Source of the DNA: Flaccisagitta enflata
Lineage: Eukaryota > Chaetognatha > Sagittoidea > Aphragmophora
Assembly: GCA_965153355.1 (NCBI GenBank)
Contig: OZ231127.1
Span: forward strand, 372,001-436,000
Direction of reading: 5' to 3'
Length of the DNA stretch: 64,000 nucleotides
Numbering within the stretch: position 1 is the first letter of the stretch; each line of letters begins with the position of its first letter. The notes beneath the pieces were generated by a model. It was not told the DNA's origin, did not search any database, and saw nothing but the letters and a program-made list of their open reading frames with translations. This document shows positions 24,318-36,078 of this stretch, in pieces. Made by a program: the position numbers and the translations under genes.

Positions 24318-25106
24318 TCACGAACAGTTATAGACAAGAAGAACTTGATTCTGGACTCATTTCTGCGTTTCTTTTGGGATGATACAATCTTGATATACGC
24401 TTGAGGGAGAATCATCGATCATTTATTTTACTTTATTTTCTGTTCTATCAAAACAAATCAAATTATGAAATATATATAACAATGAAATATAGAAAAGGAA
24501 ATAATTGCAAATAATTGTATTGACAAAATATGAGTTAAACATAATAAATATGAATAAAAAAGATGAAAAAAGTGATAACAGATTTATTAAAAGTATAGTA
24601 ACTTGAAAAGAAAAATATAGTAAAAAGTCATGAATGAAATATAAAAATGAAAAAATGAGAAATGATAATTATAAAAAAAAACAAAAAGTAAAAAATGAAA
24701 AATGAAAAGTAAGAAAAAAGTGAAAAAAAGAAAAGTAAAAAGTGAAAAGTGAAAAATGAAATGTGAATCATATATAATAAAAATGAAGAAATCTGATGAA
24801 AAAAAATTGATGAAAATGAAGAAATATGAAAACTAAAAGAAATGAAGAAATGAAGAAATAAGAAATGAAAACAATTTTTTGATACTAGTAAAAAAGTTCT
24901 GAAAATTTTTATTAAATTTTAGAAATGATCACAGAAAATCCACCATGAATTCTCTAAATCTTACTACTCCTTCATTGCCAAGTGAAAAACCTGAAAAACC
25001 TGAAAAACTCATACCGGAAACTCATTTTGGCACCAAATACGTTTTTGCGTCTTAACTGCCACTTCCGGTAGAGGTGGCGTATAAAAAAGCGTATAGGTAA
25101 ACTCTA
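23716..25106. mobile_element. hAT-like non-autonomous element (8-bp duplication)
   Basis: TAGAGTTT begins and AAACTCTA ends the segment, and CTTGAGGC occurs directly outside each end (23708-23715, 25107-25114). An 8-bp duplication with a TAGAG-type end fits hAT, but the host minisatellite itself contains CTTGAGGC, so the duplication is weaker evidence than usual. The inner part has two GA microsatellites (24115-24150, 24250-24312) and ~450 bp of A-rich, GAAAAATGAAA-like sequence. No transposase frame is present. Confidence 0.5.
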
Positions 25107-25120
25107 CTTGAGGCCCATAT

Positions 25121-26366
25121 TCTTTTTTTAATTGTTTATTCACACAATATAAATTGCGTAGTTCAGGCATAAATAGAATTCAAAAGGCATAAATAAAATT
25201 CAGACAGCATAAATAGAAAAACATAGCAAAATTACAAAATTACAGTACAGAGAAGACGTGCACAGGTGAGTCTGCGCTACAAGAGGCCAGTCGTTGATAG
25301 AACCCAATGGTCCTTTCTTCGATCATCATTTCCCAAGTTGGTCGGGCTAGAGAGAGTTGAAGCTGTGTGACACTTTCAAATTGGCGATAGCCAAAAATGC
25401 GACGAAAGACAGAGTTGTAGGCAGCGCGAATCTTACTACGCTCCCTCCGGTCATTGAAATGAGACACTTCCATTCCTTAGGTAAGAATGGGAATACAGTG
25501 CGCCTCTATCAGTCTAAGCATGATCAGGTCACTGGATCTGCCGTCAATGCGGAAAATTGCATTAGCGCATTTGTAAAATTTCTTTATACGATCGGCGGCA
25601 GTGCATCCAAATTTTTTGCCACCAACGATATCGACTCCAAGGTACTTCCACGATTCCCTCCATTCAAGAGGTAATCCGTTGAGCTTGGGGATGAATGGGT
25701 TTTCACATTTCTTGCCGAAAGAGATGAGTTTCGATTTTTTCGCGTTTAGACAAATGTCCCAATCTTTACAAAATTCACTGCATTTGTCCAGCAGCTGTTG
25801 CAGACCTTTCATAGAAGGCGCCAGGAGGGCCATATCGTCGGCATATAGAAGAGCAGCCATGAATATTTCCATTATGTAGCAGCCAACGTCGAGAGAGCCA
25901 AGTAACGATACTAGCTCATCCACATATAGGCAGTAGAAGCTGGGAGATAGCACTCCACCCTGTTTGACACCAGCTTGGACATGGAACCAACAACTGTATT
26001 GATCGTCCCATCGAACGCGGCAGTAAAGGTCTTTGTACCAAACCATGACAAGATCAAGAAAGATTTTTGGAGTTTGGCGCTGCATCATTTTTTGAAAAAG
26101 ACCAGAATGGATAATCCTGTCAAATGCCTTGGAGGCATCGAGGAAGGCACAGTAGACTCGGCTTCCATTCTCAACGTAGTAATCTACTGTTTGTCTTAGA
26201 CAATAAATGGCATTGAGTGTGGAATTTTTACGTTTGAATCCGAATTGCCATGGACTGGTTGAAAGGAAGTCGTGAAACGTGTGTTTAAGTATATGCTCGA
26301 ATACTTTTGATAATATGGGCGATATGGTTATGCCGCGGTAATTGCCGACATAACCACGATCTCCTC
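25121..26366 (-). mobile_element. 5'-truncated non-LTR retrotransposon with 11-bp target duplication
   Basis: GAGGCCCATAT lies on both sides (25110-25120 and 26367-26377). On the minus strand the insert starts inside the reverse transcriptase domain and ends with AATAAACAATTAAAAAAAG, a polyadenylation signal and short A tract. The endonuclease and N-terminal part are missing through 5' truncation. The target is the core of family A element A3. Confidence 0.9.
25240..26366 (-). pseudogene. Reverse transcriptase fragment, CR1/Jockey-like supergroup, one nonsense codon
   Basis: The encoded enzyme would copy retrotransposon RNA into the genome at a nicked target. Reverse transcriptase blocks appear in order: GNYRGITISPILSKVFEHIL (fingers), FGFKRKNSTLNAIYCLRQTV, AFLDASKAFDRI with the first catalytic Asp, GVKQGGVLSPSFYCLYVDEL, LLYADDMALLAP with the YADD catalytic pair, KSKLISFG, and YLGVDI. 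After EAHCIPILT there is an in-frame TAA (25477-25479), then GMEVSHFNDRRERSKIRAAY continues to a natural stop near 25240. In related elements this junction usually reads ILTYG, so the stop probably replaced a Tyr codon. The rest of the ~375-codon frame is open, so the copy is fairly young. No endonuclease domain is present. Assignment to CR1/L2 versus Jockey is by eye only. Confidence 0.88.
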
Positions 26367-26678
26367 GAGGCCCATATCCCAGCCTCGAGGCCCAAATCCC
26401 AGTCTTGAGGCCCAAATCCCTTGAGGCTGGAATGGGGGCCTTGGGGTTGGGATTTGGGCCTCAAGACTGGGATTTGGGCCTCGAGGCTGGGATATGGGCC
26501 TCGAGGCTAAGATATGGGCCTCGAGGCTGAGATATGGGCCTCAGGGCTGAGGGGAGGGGGGGTACGAAGGAGGAGGAGAAGGAGGAGGAGGAGGAGAAAA
26601 TTCCCCATATGTGTGAAAGCATATGTCATCGACCCCTTCGGGGCCCCTGCCCAAAAAACGAGGAAAATAAGAAGAACT

Positions 26679-27180
26679 AGTCATCCAAGGATCGCACATG
26701 GTCAGCGGCACCCGATAACCTGCCTAAAGTGATCAACTGAAAAAATGGAGTGAGAGCAGGGCAGTGGCTTTAAAGGACCAATGTCTCACAGGACACAGGG
26801 GCAAATTTCCATATTTCCTCAGAGGGCACTCTTGAGGTCTTTGGGGCAATTTTCTAATGGGAACTGTGCATTTATGAAATATTTTGTAAATTTTCCATGG
26901 TATTCAATAGAAATATCTAATTTCATTCATTTCTCTATTTTTCATATCATCTGATTGTAAATTTGCATTCTCTCATTTTTCTGTCGTTCGTGTTATTCAA
27001 TGGGAAATTTACGTTTTTTACTTTTTTGCAAATTTTCCATATTTTAATGGGAATTTCACATTTAATCAATTTTCCATGTTATTCAATAGGAACGTGAGAG
27101 GGGGTGGACATATTGATGTACAAACTTATGAAAATTTACCCCTACATCCTACAGGACATCGGCCCTTTTGGGCCGCTGCA
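26679..27180 (+). mobile_element. Family C element C2
   Basis: The head AGTCATCCAAGGATCGCACA is directly adjacent to the end of A3. Arms are inverted but more diverged than in C1 (AATGTCTCACAGGACACAGG ... CATCCTACAGGACATCGG). The core has ~75-bp repeats with TTTTCCATRTTATTCAATGG. The right end GGGCCGCTGC is followed by ATAAAAAG. Confidence 0.78.
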
Positions 27181-27711
27181 TAAAAAGAAGAAGAGGAAGT
27201 AGATGAAGAAGTAAGCGAGAAGCAGAAGAAGAAGCAGAAGAAGAAGAAGAAGAAGAAGAAGAAGAAGAAGAAGAAGAAGAAGAAGAAGAAGAAGAAGAAG
27301 AAGAAGAAGAAGAAGAGACAGAAGAAGAAAAAGTAGAAGAAGATTAAGATGAAGAAGAATAAAAGGATAAGGATAAGGGAGATAAGAAGTAGAAGATGAA
27401 AAAGAAGAAAAAGAAGAGGAATAAGAAGATGTAAAAACATGGAGATCGACATGACAGTTGCATGGAAAAATGAAAAAAAACTGACTCTGAGAATAGATTG
27501 AATAAAACATGGAAACGAGGAGGAAATAGCTTGAGGAGGAGAAGAACGAGGGGGAGAAAGAGGAAGAAAAAGAGGGAGAGGAAGAGGAGGTGGTGGAAGA
27601 GAGGAAAATCGGTTGATAGCCTTTGCCGACCTTGCAAGGCCTTGAGGCAATCAAAATCACACCAATGACAGAGGAAAAAAGTTTACAGATTGAGTGTGTA
27701 TAAAACCAGAG
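27181..27711. repeat. (GAA)n microsatellite and purine-rich sequence
   Basis: GAA run at about 27236-27315 within ~400 bp of GA-rich strand. Confidence 0.9.
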
Positions 27712-27889
<178 letters not shown>

Positions 27890-27914
27890 CACAGATCGAC
27901 AGCAAAACAGAGAC

Positions 27915-28135
27915 AGAAACGAAGAAACAGAAAAACAGAAAAACAGAAAAACAGAAAAACAGAAAAACAGAAAAACAGAAAAACAGAAAAACAGAAAAAC
28001 AGAAAAACAGAAAAACAGAAAAACTAAAAAAACACAGAAACAGAGAAACAGAGTAACAGAGAAACAGAAAAACAGAAAAACAGAGAAACAGAGAAACAGA
28101 GAAACAAAGAAACAAAGAAACAGAGAAACAGAAAC
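27915..28135. repeat. 8-bp repeat ACAGAAAA
   Basis: Perfect octamers at about 27927-28022, decaying into ACAGAGAA and ACAAAGAA units. Confidence 0.95.
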
Positions 28136-28139
28136 AAGG

Positions 28140-29249
28140 AGACTAAGAAGAAAAATCGAAACTCAGATCTCAGGAAGCAAGATTTGTTGTTGCAGAAACA
28201 TTCTGGTTTACCACAAAGATTTGGTCGCTTGCTCACACGTGCACTCATCATTTCATACTGATTTGTAATGAATCCACAACTCGTGATTTATGACTTATGC
28301 TATACCAGTAATGGCGACAATCGTCGTGAGGAAAAAAGTTGTAAGCATTTACCATTTTTCACTTAGCTATTGCAAGATTTTTTGTTTTTAGAATAAATCA
28401 TAAGCAATTGTATGATTAAAAATTTACTAAACATCTAATGGCACCGCCTTTGCAATGCAGGAATACAGATATGCATGCTGTCTTGTTTTATAATGCTCAA
28501 ACATGTATCATATGTTATGCATAATCTTTTTTATTGAAAGCACAATAATCAGAAAAAATAGATGTGAGCTAAGGGAGCTGATATACTCAAAAGAACCCCC
28601 ACATGAGCAACTATACTCACATACATGTTTTCTTGTGCTGATTTATTTTTTAATAATCACATTTGAAATTAAAAAAAAAGATCAAGCTGAGTAATTTAAA
28701 GAAGTTAAATGAGCTAAATGAGCTGAAATACTCAAAATCACCCTCACAGATGAGCATTTATGCTCAGAAATTTGTTGTTTTGTATTTGCACAATTAGACA
28801 TGCACCAAATTTCCAAAATTTACTTTTTTATTGACCCTATTTGAATGAGGAAAAATGAAAAAGATTTAGATAGAGATTTTGATTAACAATCTTTTAAAAA
28901 TCATGACTTGAAAAATATTTGCTGTAGAGCATTCTGCTTGGTGTCAAATGAAAGAGAAGTATAATATTTCTATGGAGGCCACATTCTCTTGAACAGAATC
29001 CCCAACTTCCTCATAAGTAAATTGAAAACATGTTTCTCTGGAATATGATAAAAAAGTCGAAGACTGAATTCGACCTTTTTTCCTGATCAGTTGGACAATT
29101 GCGCATGAACGTGGAAATTTTTTTTTTTGCCTAATACTAGATAGCGACGGCATAGTACGAAACCTTTTCTGCCGATGTCTCACTGGGAAGTATAACCAGA
29201 ACCTTTTCTTTTTTTTGTTGTTTCTTGGATTAAAGCCTGGATATGTGGA
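28140..29249. other. No gene; one diverged tandem duplication
   Basis: TGAGCTAAGGGAGCTGATAT...GAGCAACTATACTCAC (about 28563-28622) recurs as TGAGCTAAATGAGCTGAAAT...GAGCATTTATGCTCAG (about 28711-28770). The rest is AT-rich without recognisable elements. Confidence 0.5.
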
Positions 29250-29815
29250 TAAAGCCTTCTGATGCAACGTCATGCTATGCCATGCCATACTACGTGGTGC
29301 CACGCCAGTGACGCCACCATAGCATACCGAGTCAAATTGTTCCATGCCACGCCAGGAACGCCACCATAACCTGCTAACAGGCAACGTTTGACTAGACCAT
29401 ACCATTACCACGCCAACATAGCATGTCACCATCTCATGGCAGTGACGCCATCATAACATGCCACATCAGATTGTGCCAGGCCATGCCACTCCAGTAATGC
29501 CACTATAACATGCCACATCAGATAAGACTATACCATCACCACGCCACCATAGCATGTCACCATCTCATGGCAGTGACGCCACCATAACATGCCACTTCAG
29601 ATAAGACCATACCATTCCCACGCCACCATAGCATGTCAGTATCTCATGGCAGTGACGCCACCATAACATGCAACGTCAGATCAGACCATACCATTTCCAC
29701 GCCACCATAGCACGTCACCATCTCATGGCAGCGACGCCACCATAACATGCCACATCAGATCAGACCATACCATTTCCACGCCACCATAGCACGTCACCAT
29801 CTCATGGCATAACCA
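29250..29815. repeat. 79-bp minisatellite
   Basis: Units with CACCATCTCATGGCAGTGAC and GCCACCATAACATGCCAC at 29572, 29651, 29730 and 29809; older units to the left are irregular. Frames on the minus strand here are repeat artefacts. Confidence 0.88.
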
Positions 29816-29939
29816 CGCTCAACTTTGCACATGGGCCTTTAAATAAAAAGAAAAATCTCCACACGAAGTCGATTTATTTCTTATTTAGGGAGGAATAAAA
29901 ACACAACCATTGAATCCTTTGCTATATATGGAATCAGAG

Positions 29940-29984
<45 letters not shown>

Positions 29985-30337
29985 GACAGAAAGACGTAAA
30001 GAAAAAGTGAGACTTAGGCAAAGACTGAGACATAGAAACAGAGAGACAGGTCTGCAGCAGTTAAGTATTGCTTTGGAGTTTTGTTGTTGATTTGTGATTC
30101 ATGCTTATTTCACTTGGAAAGAGAGATGGACGTTGCAAAGTGCAAAGGCTAACAGAAACACGAAGAAAAGAGAGAAAGAGAGAGAAAAAAAGAATCCCCT
30201 TCTCTTTCACACTATTTGCTTGATTTATAGCTTATGCCATTTTTACTCACTTATTTTCTTTTTTTTTATGACGGTTTCATCTCGATAAAAAAGTGGTAAA
30301 AAAGTATGTTTATATCTGCATGTCGTCTCCAGTTTTT
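29816..30337. other. No gene; contains a short (GA)n tract
   Basis: (GA)n at about 29948-29980; otherwise A-rich unique sequence. Confidence 0.5.
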
Positions 30338-30393
30338 AGTTGCGGATACGCAACTCTATAAGAGGCTTTGTCCGTCCGTCGGTCCGTTGGTCT

Positions 30394-30444
<51 letters not shown>

Positions 30445-31250
30445 TGGACGCTTATTAGTCTCACGCTGTCACTGCAGGGCCGCTTATTGGGCCGAAGATG
30501 TTATTTCCTGCGCTGCTGTTACTCACGCTGCAGTTGGGTGCTTCACATAGCAAAAGTTTGGAGTATCCCTTCAACCTACTTGCGTAATGTGGAAGAGCAA
30601 AAATCATGAAGATGATCATTTTTCTTTCTCAAAATTCCATCATCTTCCGTTTTCGTTTTGGCCAAAAAGTTCTTACAGATTTTCCTCAATTCAGCAAAAT
30701 CCTGTGTTGTTTTTTTACAAAAAAAATAATTTTTTGTTTTAGAATATTTTGATATTTGTAAGATTAAACTAAAATATCAGAACATGAGCTATGAAAGAGC
30801 TTATGAAAAGGCAGATTAACAATTCTATAAAGAGTAGAAATCTATAAAAGCCAATATGAAAAATATCAGCATATTGTTTTATCCCACTGCATTATGCAAA
30901 TTAGGTCCTTAAAAACAATTTTTTAAAAAATGGAACATGAACGATATTTGATAAAAGAAAAAAGGTAAGAATCCTAAAATCAGCCAGTCCATATTAAGTA
31001 CAGGGGTGAAAAGAAATAACCAATTTTTGCTATGTGAAGCACCCAAACGATGCAGCTGCGGCGCTTATCATATCAGTAATCATTGGTCCGTCCATCCGTC
31101 CATGAGCACGAGTTGAAAAGTAGGAAAGTGAGCGCTTTGCCTTTAGATGCTCATGTGTGGTGGAAGGGGGGGGGATGGTTGGGGTCTAAATGGGGGTTGG
31201 ATGCCCCTTCCCACCCGTCCGCAACGATATTGTGACCCCGCGTCACTTGT
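30338..31250 (-). mobile_element. Family F3 element (GTTGCGGA subfamily) split by G1
   Basis: In minus orientation the left end is at 31206-31250 (ACAAGTGACGCGGGGTCAC, then CGTTGCGGACGGGTGGG). The right-end hairpin is at 30338-30356 (AGTTGCGTATCCGCAACT). The left tag GTTGCGGA is complementary to TCCGCAAC in the hairpin. GTCC-type tetranucleotides and a (GA)n run (30396-30442) form the core, interrupted by MULE-like MITE G1. Confidence 0.72.
30534..31046. mobile_element. MITE G1, MULE-like (9-bp duplication)
   Basis: TTGGGTGCTTCACATAGCAA at left and TTTGCTATGTGAAGCACCCAA at right are inverted. The flanks ACGCTGCAG (30525-30533) and ACGATGCAG (31047-31055) match at 8 of 9 positions. A related copy with a perfect 9-bp duplication is at 51996. 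The interior is AT-rich and non-coding. Confidence 0.83.
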
Positions 31251-31281
31251 TTTCCCCTTGTCACGAGTTAAGTTTAGGATA

Positions 31282-31552
31282 ACAAGGCCGGATACACGGC
31301 AATCCAGTCGCGGACGGTTGGGCAGGAGCTTTAATGCAAAAATCGCTCGCAATTCAACAAGGCCAAGTAGGCCAATAAGGTGCGCCGTGTGGATCGTCGA
31401 AAAAATGCGTTACCGACCAACCAACAGACAGACCGACCGACAGACCGACGGACAAAGCCAGTTATAGAGGTGCGTTGGCGCACCTAAAAATGTTACCGAC
31501 GGACTGACGGAACAACCAACATGGCAAGGTGTAAAGTCGCGTGTCCGCGACT
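31282..31552 (+). mobile_element. Family F element (GTCGCGGAC subfamily) hosting a nested F2
   Basis: ACAAGGCCGGATACACGGC, CAGTCGCGGACGGTTGGGC, right end AAGTCGCGTGTCCGCGAC then TAAAAA. Tag and hairpin are exactly complementary. The F2 element at 31357-31485 is inserted at an A/A position in its core. Confidence 0.85.
31357..31485 (+). mobile_element. Nested family F2 element (GGTGCGCC subfamily)
   Basis: 129 bp from ACAAGGCCAAGTAGGCC, tag AAGGTGCGCC, CCGACCAACC core and GACCGACCGACAG, to AGGTGCGTTGGCGCACCT. Compared with the intact core of the element at 22783 (minus: GGAATTCAAAAATGTGACC), it sits between A residues and no bases are duplicated apart from A. Confidence 0.87.
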
Positions 31553-31777
31553 AAAAACACGACGATGATCTGACAGGTGAATGTTACCAAATGTTCAGCG
31601 ATATCCTGTGCCCTTATGGTAATGTCTTTGGGCCTTGAGGCTGAGGTTTTGGTCTTGCACATTAAAAATAAGCTGAATGAAGCCTTGAAAGTTGAAACAA
31701 AAATATTGGCTTCTTACCATGCTCAAGATCAAGATTTGAGGCAGAGATTTGAGCTTTGAAGAATGGATTAAGTCATA
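31553..31777. other. Spacer with an old A/C-type head remnant
   Basis: ATGTTCAGCGATATCCTGTGCC near 31593 resembles the shared A/B/C head, and GGGCCTTGAGGCTGAGG near 31631 resembles the A core. Confidence 0.5.
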
Positions 31778-32379
31778 ACAGGATGAGCAGAAAATTTTGC
31801 ACAACTCTGATAAAGCGTTGAAAAATGATAGAATGCAGTGTCAAATATCATCATGATATAAATCAAATACTCAATTGATTTCAGAAATTTAGAATACTAA
31901 TTAGCCAATACTGTTGGCTATAAGCAATAGAAGTAGTCTGGAAAATGAATTATTATGATGGTCAATGCGCTTTGATTTTCACCATTCCCTTTATTGAGTG
32001 GAATCGGTTTTTTTTCATTTGGTCAAATATTTCTAATCCCCCGTACCCAATCGACAATTGGTATGACTATCTGACATCAAGGTTACATGTTGTATATGAC
32101 ACTGACTTGCAGGGAACGCTATGCATAAGAAAAACATTAGACAGATTACAAATTTGTATCTCTCTAAATTTGGCTGGTAAAATTCTTGCAAAATATGACT
32201 CCGCGGTTCAGCTTTAATGCGTTCTAATGGGAACAGCGATTGGACAAGTCAATGACGGCCCATACTACTGTGTAGTAGAACTAGTTGTAGGGTTATGATC
32301 CAAATTTTATCTTATCAGAGCACCTTTAAGTGCCGTCTCCATACTCGAATGTTTGTGCAAAATTTTTTGCTCACCCTGT
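31778..32379. mobile_element. MITE L, Tc1/mariner-type (TA target)
   Basis: ACAGGATGAGCAGAAAATTT at left and AAATTTTTTGCTCACCCTGT at right are ~27-bp inverted repeats with few mismatches, flanked by TA (31776-31777, 32380-32381). ACAGGGTG-type ends are common in mariner relatives. A 90-codon plus-strand frame at 31945-32217 lies inside and has no recognisable domain. Confidence 0.8.
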
Positions 32380-32699
32380 TAACTCATTAGCACCCCAGAC
32401 TGGGAATTGTACCTTAGGGATTTGGGCCAATGATCGGATTCTTCAATGGCGTAATGACTAATGAATGGAGAGAATGGACGAGGACATGAGAAAATGGACT
32501 GGGAAAACAGGGGCCAAACAGACGGATTCACAAATACAGATTATAAAGACTTGAAATCATCTGTATTCCACAGAAAGAGAGAAAAAAATTATAAAGAAAA
32601 AAAAACTGTTTTGAAGGTATGGAAGGCAACTAAGAAAGAAACATCAAAGTCATTGGAGGGTTGGAAGGTCGTTTGAAGGAGATTCCATCGGTCCAAGAA
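32380..32699. other. No recognised feature
   Basis: Unique sequence with A-rich patches near 32580-32605. Confidence 0.45.
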
Positions 32700-33785
32700 A
32701 AGACCTTCCACAACCTCATCTCACTCATCTTCCTCATCTCAATCATCTTCCTCATCTCACTCATCTTCCTCATCTCACTCATCTTCTTCATCTCACTTAT
32801 CTTCCTCATCTCCTCATCTCACTCATCTTTCTCATCTCACTTATCTTCCTCCTTATCCTTCTTAAGTCCCCTCTCATCTTCTTTTTCCTCTTTCTCCTTC
32901 CCCATCTCATCTTCCACTGATTTCTTCTCATCTTCTTCCTCCCCATCTCATCTTCATTCCCTCTTTTTACATCTTTCATTTCCTCTTCCTCTTTCTCGTC
33001 CTCATTCTTCTCTTCCTCCCCACATTCCCTTACCCCTCTCTTTTCTTATCTGCTTCTTTAACTTACACCTCATCTGCTTCCTTATTTTCCTCCTTATCTA
33101 GTTCTTCATATTCCTTCTCATCTTCTTCCCCAAGTTCCTCATTATCTACTTCCACATTTTCTTCATGTACTTCCTCATTTTCCTCCTTATCTAGTTCCTC
33201 ACATAATCATATTCCTTCTTATCTTCTTCCTCGTCGTCCACCTAATCTACTTCTTTATCTACTTCTTCAGATCTCTCCTCATCCACATCCTCATCTTCCT
33301 CCAAATCTCTTTCCTTATCCGCTTCCTCATCTTCCTCCTCAGCTTCCAAATCATCTAATTTCTCATCTATTTCTTACATCCTCATCTTCCTCCTCATCTA
33401 CTTCCTCATCTTCCTCCTCATTTTCTTCCATATGTATTTCCCTATCGGCTTTCTCATCTTCCTCTTCATCTAACTTCGCATTCTCTTCATTATCTGCTCC
33501 CTCATCTTCCTCTTTATATAAATTCTTATCTGCTTCTTCATCTATCTCCTTATCTACTTCCTCATCTTCCTCCTCATCTACTTCTTTTTCTTTTTCCTCA
33601 TCTACTTCATCATTCTCCTTATCTACTTCCTCATCTTCTTTCTTATCTAACTCCTTATCTGCTTCCTCATCATCCTCTTTATCTACTTTATCATCTACCT
33701 TTTACTCCTTGTCTACCTCCTCATCTCTCCCCTCATTCACTTCCTCAACTCCCTCTTCATCCTCCTCCTCCTACTTCCTCATTTT
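32700..33785. repeat. Pyrimidine-rich degenerate minisatellite, ~1.1 kb
   Basis: Units such as TCATCTCACTCATCTTCC, then TCCTCATCTACTTCCTCATC, recur with irregular length. One strand is nearly all C/T/A for more than 1 kb. Confidence 0.88.
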
Positions 33786-33898
33786 CCCCCTCTTCCTCCA
33801 CCTCCCCTTCATTGGTCGGAGTGGAGACCCGTGAGATAACTTTTTTTTGTGAGATGACAAACATATCAGCAAAGATGAAGAAGATACACGCAAAGGAA

Positions 33899-34200
<302 letters not shown>

Positions 34201-34854
34201 CTTAGGTTGCAAAGATATCTATGCATGAGAGGCAAAAATGAAGATGGAATAAAGTGAAACAGGCTCAGAACACCGAACAACATCTAAAGTTCTTTATTTT
34301 CTGCCACTGCGCAATGATTTCTTGCCCAAGGCCTACAAGAACCGTTTTTCTAGCAAAGCCCCATCCTGGCAAAGTCCTCATTCCCTCAATACAAAAAAAA
34401 AACGAAAAAAAAAAAACGAAAAAAAAAAAAATGCATGACTTGAATTATTTGAAAAATAAAATTCCGTCTTGTAACTCCCATGAGGGAGGTGTTTCGCTCG
34501 AGTTAGTTGTGAGGGTGAGGAGAAGGCGAAGAATGAGGAGGAGGATCGAGGGATGAGGAGGAGGAGTGAGGGTGAGGAGGAGGAGGAAGAGGAGGAGGTG
34601 AAGTGAGGAGTTATTGGTGAGGGTGCAACGTTTAATGTTCATTTGAATTTCTAAACAGTTGTGAGTCGGCGATGGAAAAAAATAAAGGGCAGAGAAAGAA
34701 AAAGAGAGAAACAAAAAATGAAATGTATCTGAAAGAAGGAAAAAAGGCAAGAATGAGAGATTTATGAACAAGGCCGGATATGCAAGGCCACAATGCGTTT
34801 AAAATTGCTCCTTCAAGATGAGGAGCCAAGAGACAAAACAATTGGATCAATGAA
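34201..34854. other. Unique and GGA-rich sequence; F left-end fragment
   Basis: A homopolymers near 34391-34430; GAGGA-rich strand at about 34510-34610; ACAAGGCCGGATATGC (34770-34785) is an orphan family F left end. Confidence 0.55.
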
Positions 34855-35285
34855 CCCACTGACGGATCAATGATTAGACTGACTGATATATGGATAGACT
34901 GACGGATCGATGGATAGACGGAGTGATTAATGGATTGACTGACGGATCAATGCAATGGGCAGACTGAGTGACGGATCAATGGATAGACTGACGGATCGAT
35001 GGATAGACTGACGGATCAATGGACAGACTGAAGGATAAATGGATGGACTGACGGATCAATGGATAGACTGACGGATAAATGGATAGACTGAAGGATCCAT
35101 GGATAGACTGATGGATCAACGGACAGAATGACGGATCAATGGACAGACTGACGGATCCATGGATAGACTGGTGGATCAATGGACAGAATGACGGATCAAT
35201 GGACAGACTGACGGATCAACGGACAGAATGACGGATCAATGAACAGACTGACGGATCAAATTCATCAATGGATAGACTGAAGGAT
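34855..35285. repeat. 20-bp minisatellite
   Basis: About 20 units of GACGGATCAATGGATAGACT with GACAGAATG variants. Confidence 0.94.
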
Positions 35286-35374
35286 AGCTGAGTTTTCTAT
35301 ATGACTCCCAAGCTAGAAAACGCCTAGAACTGAGTCAATGATGATGGATGATGAAAGGAAGAAGATTAAGAATG

Positions 35375-35514
<140 letters not shown>

Positions 35515-36078
35515 CTTCCGAAGTTAATATCCATGGCATTTCATTAAATCAGAAATTATCAGCATAATTTTCTCGATCTACAAAGGAAAAAAAAACTGTC
35601 GGTTTACGTCCCGCCTTGAGTAAATTATGCTTGTTTTTTTTCTTTCTTTTGACCAGCCACAAATCGTATGAATGATAAAGGGTGTTGGGACGCCTTAATT
35701 AGCCTCAGTAGAAAAAGCTCACAGCAGGAAGAATAACAGAAATGCAACGACGTAGAAAGGAAAGGAAAGGAAAGGAAAAGAAAGGAAAGGAAAGAAAACG
35801 AAAGGAAAGGAAAGGAAAGGAAAGAAAAGGAAAGGAAAGGAAAGGAAAGGAATGGTCGAAGGAAGATTGAGGAAGAGGGAGTAGAAGTAAGGAATGTAAA
35901 GGAGTAAGACGAAACACATTATCGATTGTGTATCAGTATAGTGAATGTATTTTTTAAAGATAAAGAAAATTGAGTAAATGTGAAGATTCAACGGCGGGTA
36001 CTACAAAAAAATATGGATTTGCACTTCCTAAATCTCAAACCTACCCTTACTCACGTTACTAATATGTTTTTACAATTT
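35515..36078. repeat. Unique sequence with a (GGAAA)n tract
   Basis: GGAAA pentamers at about 35757-35862. The remainder has no recognised element. Confidence 0.8.

Larger units (their letters stand above)
23530..26652 (+). mobile_element. Family A element A3, broken by two later insertions
   Basis: The head and left arm (GCAAAAGCGTTAGATGG, GCCCCGAAGGGGTCGATGAC) are at 23530-23715. The remaining core and the inverted right arm (GTCATCGACCCCTTCGGGGC) are at 26367-26652. Between them are a hAT-like element (23716-25106) and a retrotransposon (25121-26366), with 14 bp of A core left between the two. Removing both restores a ~500-bp A element. Confidence 0.8.

Noticed and set aside
27922-28135. 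CRISPR-like array (regular ACAGAAAA repeats)
   Set aside because: There are no unique spacers; it is an octamer microsatellite in a eukaryotic genome.
28944-29432. 162-codon minus-strand frame
   Set aside because: Lies largely across the 79-bp minisatellite and adjoining non-coding sequence; no domain or splice support.
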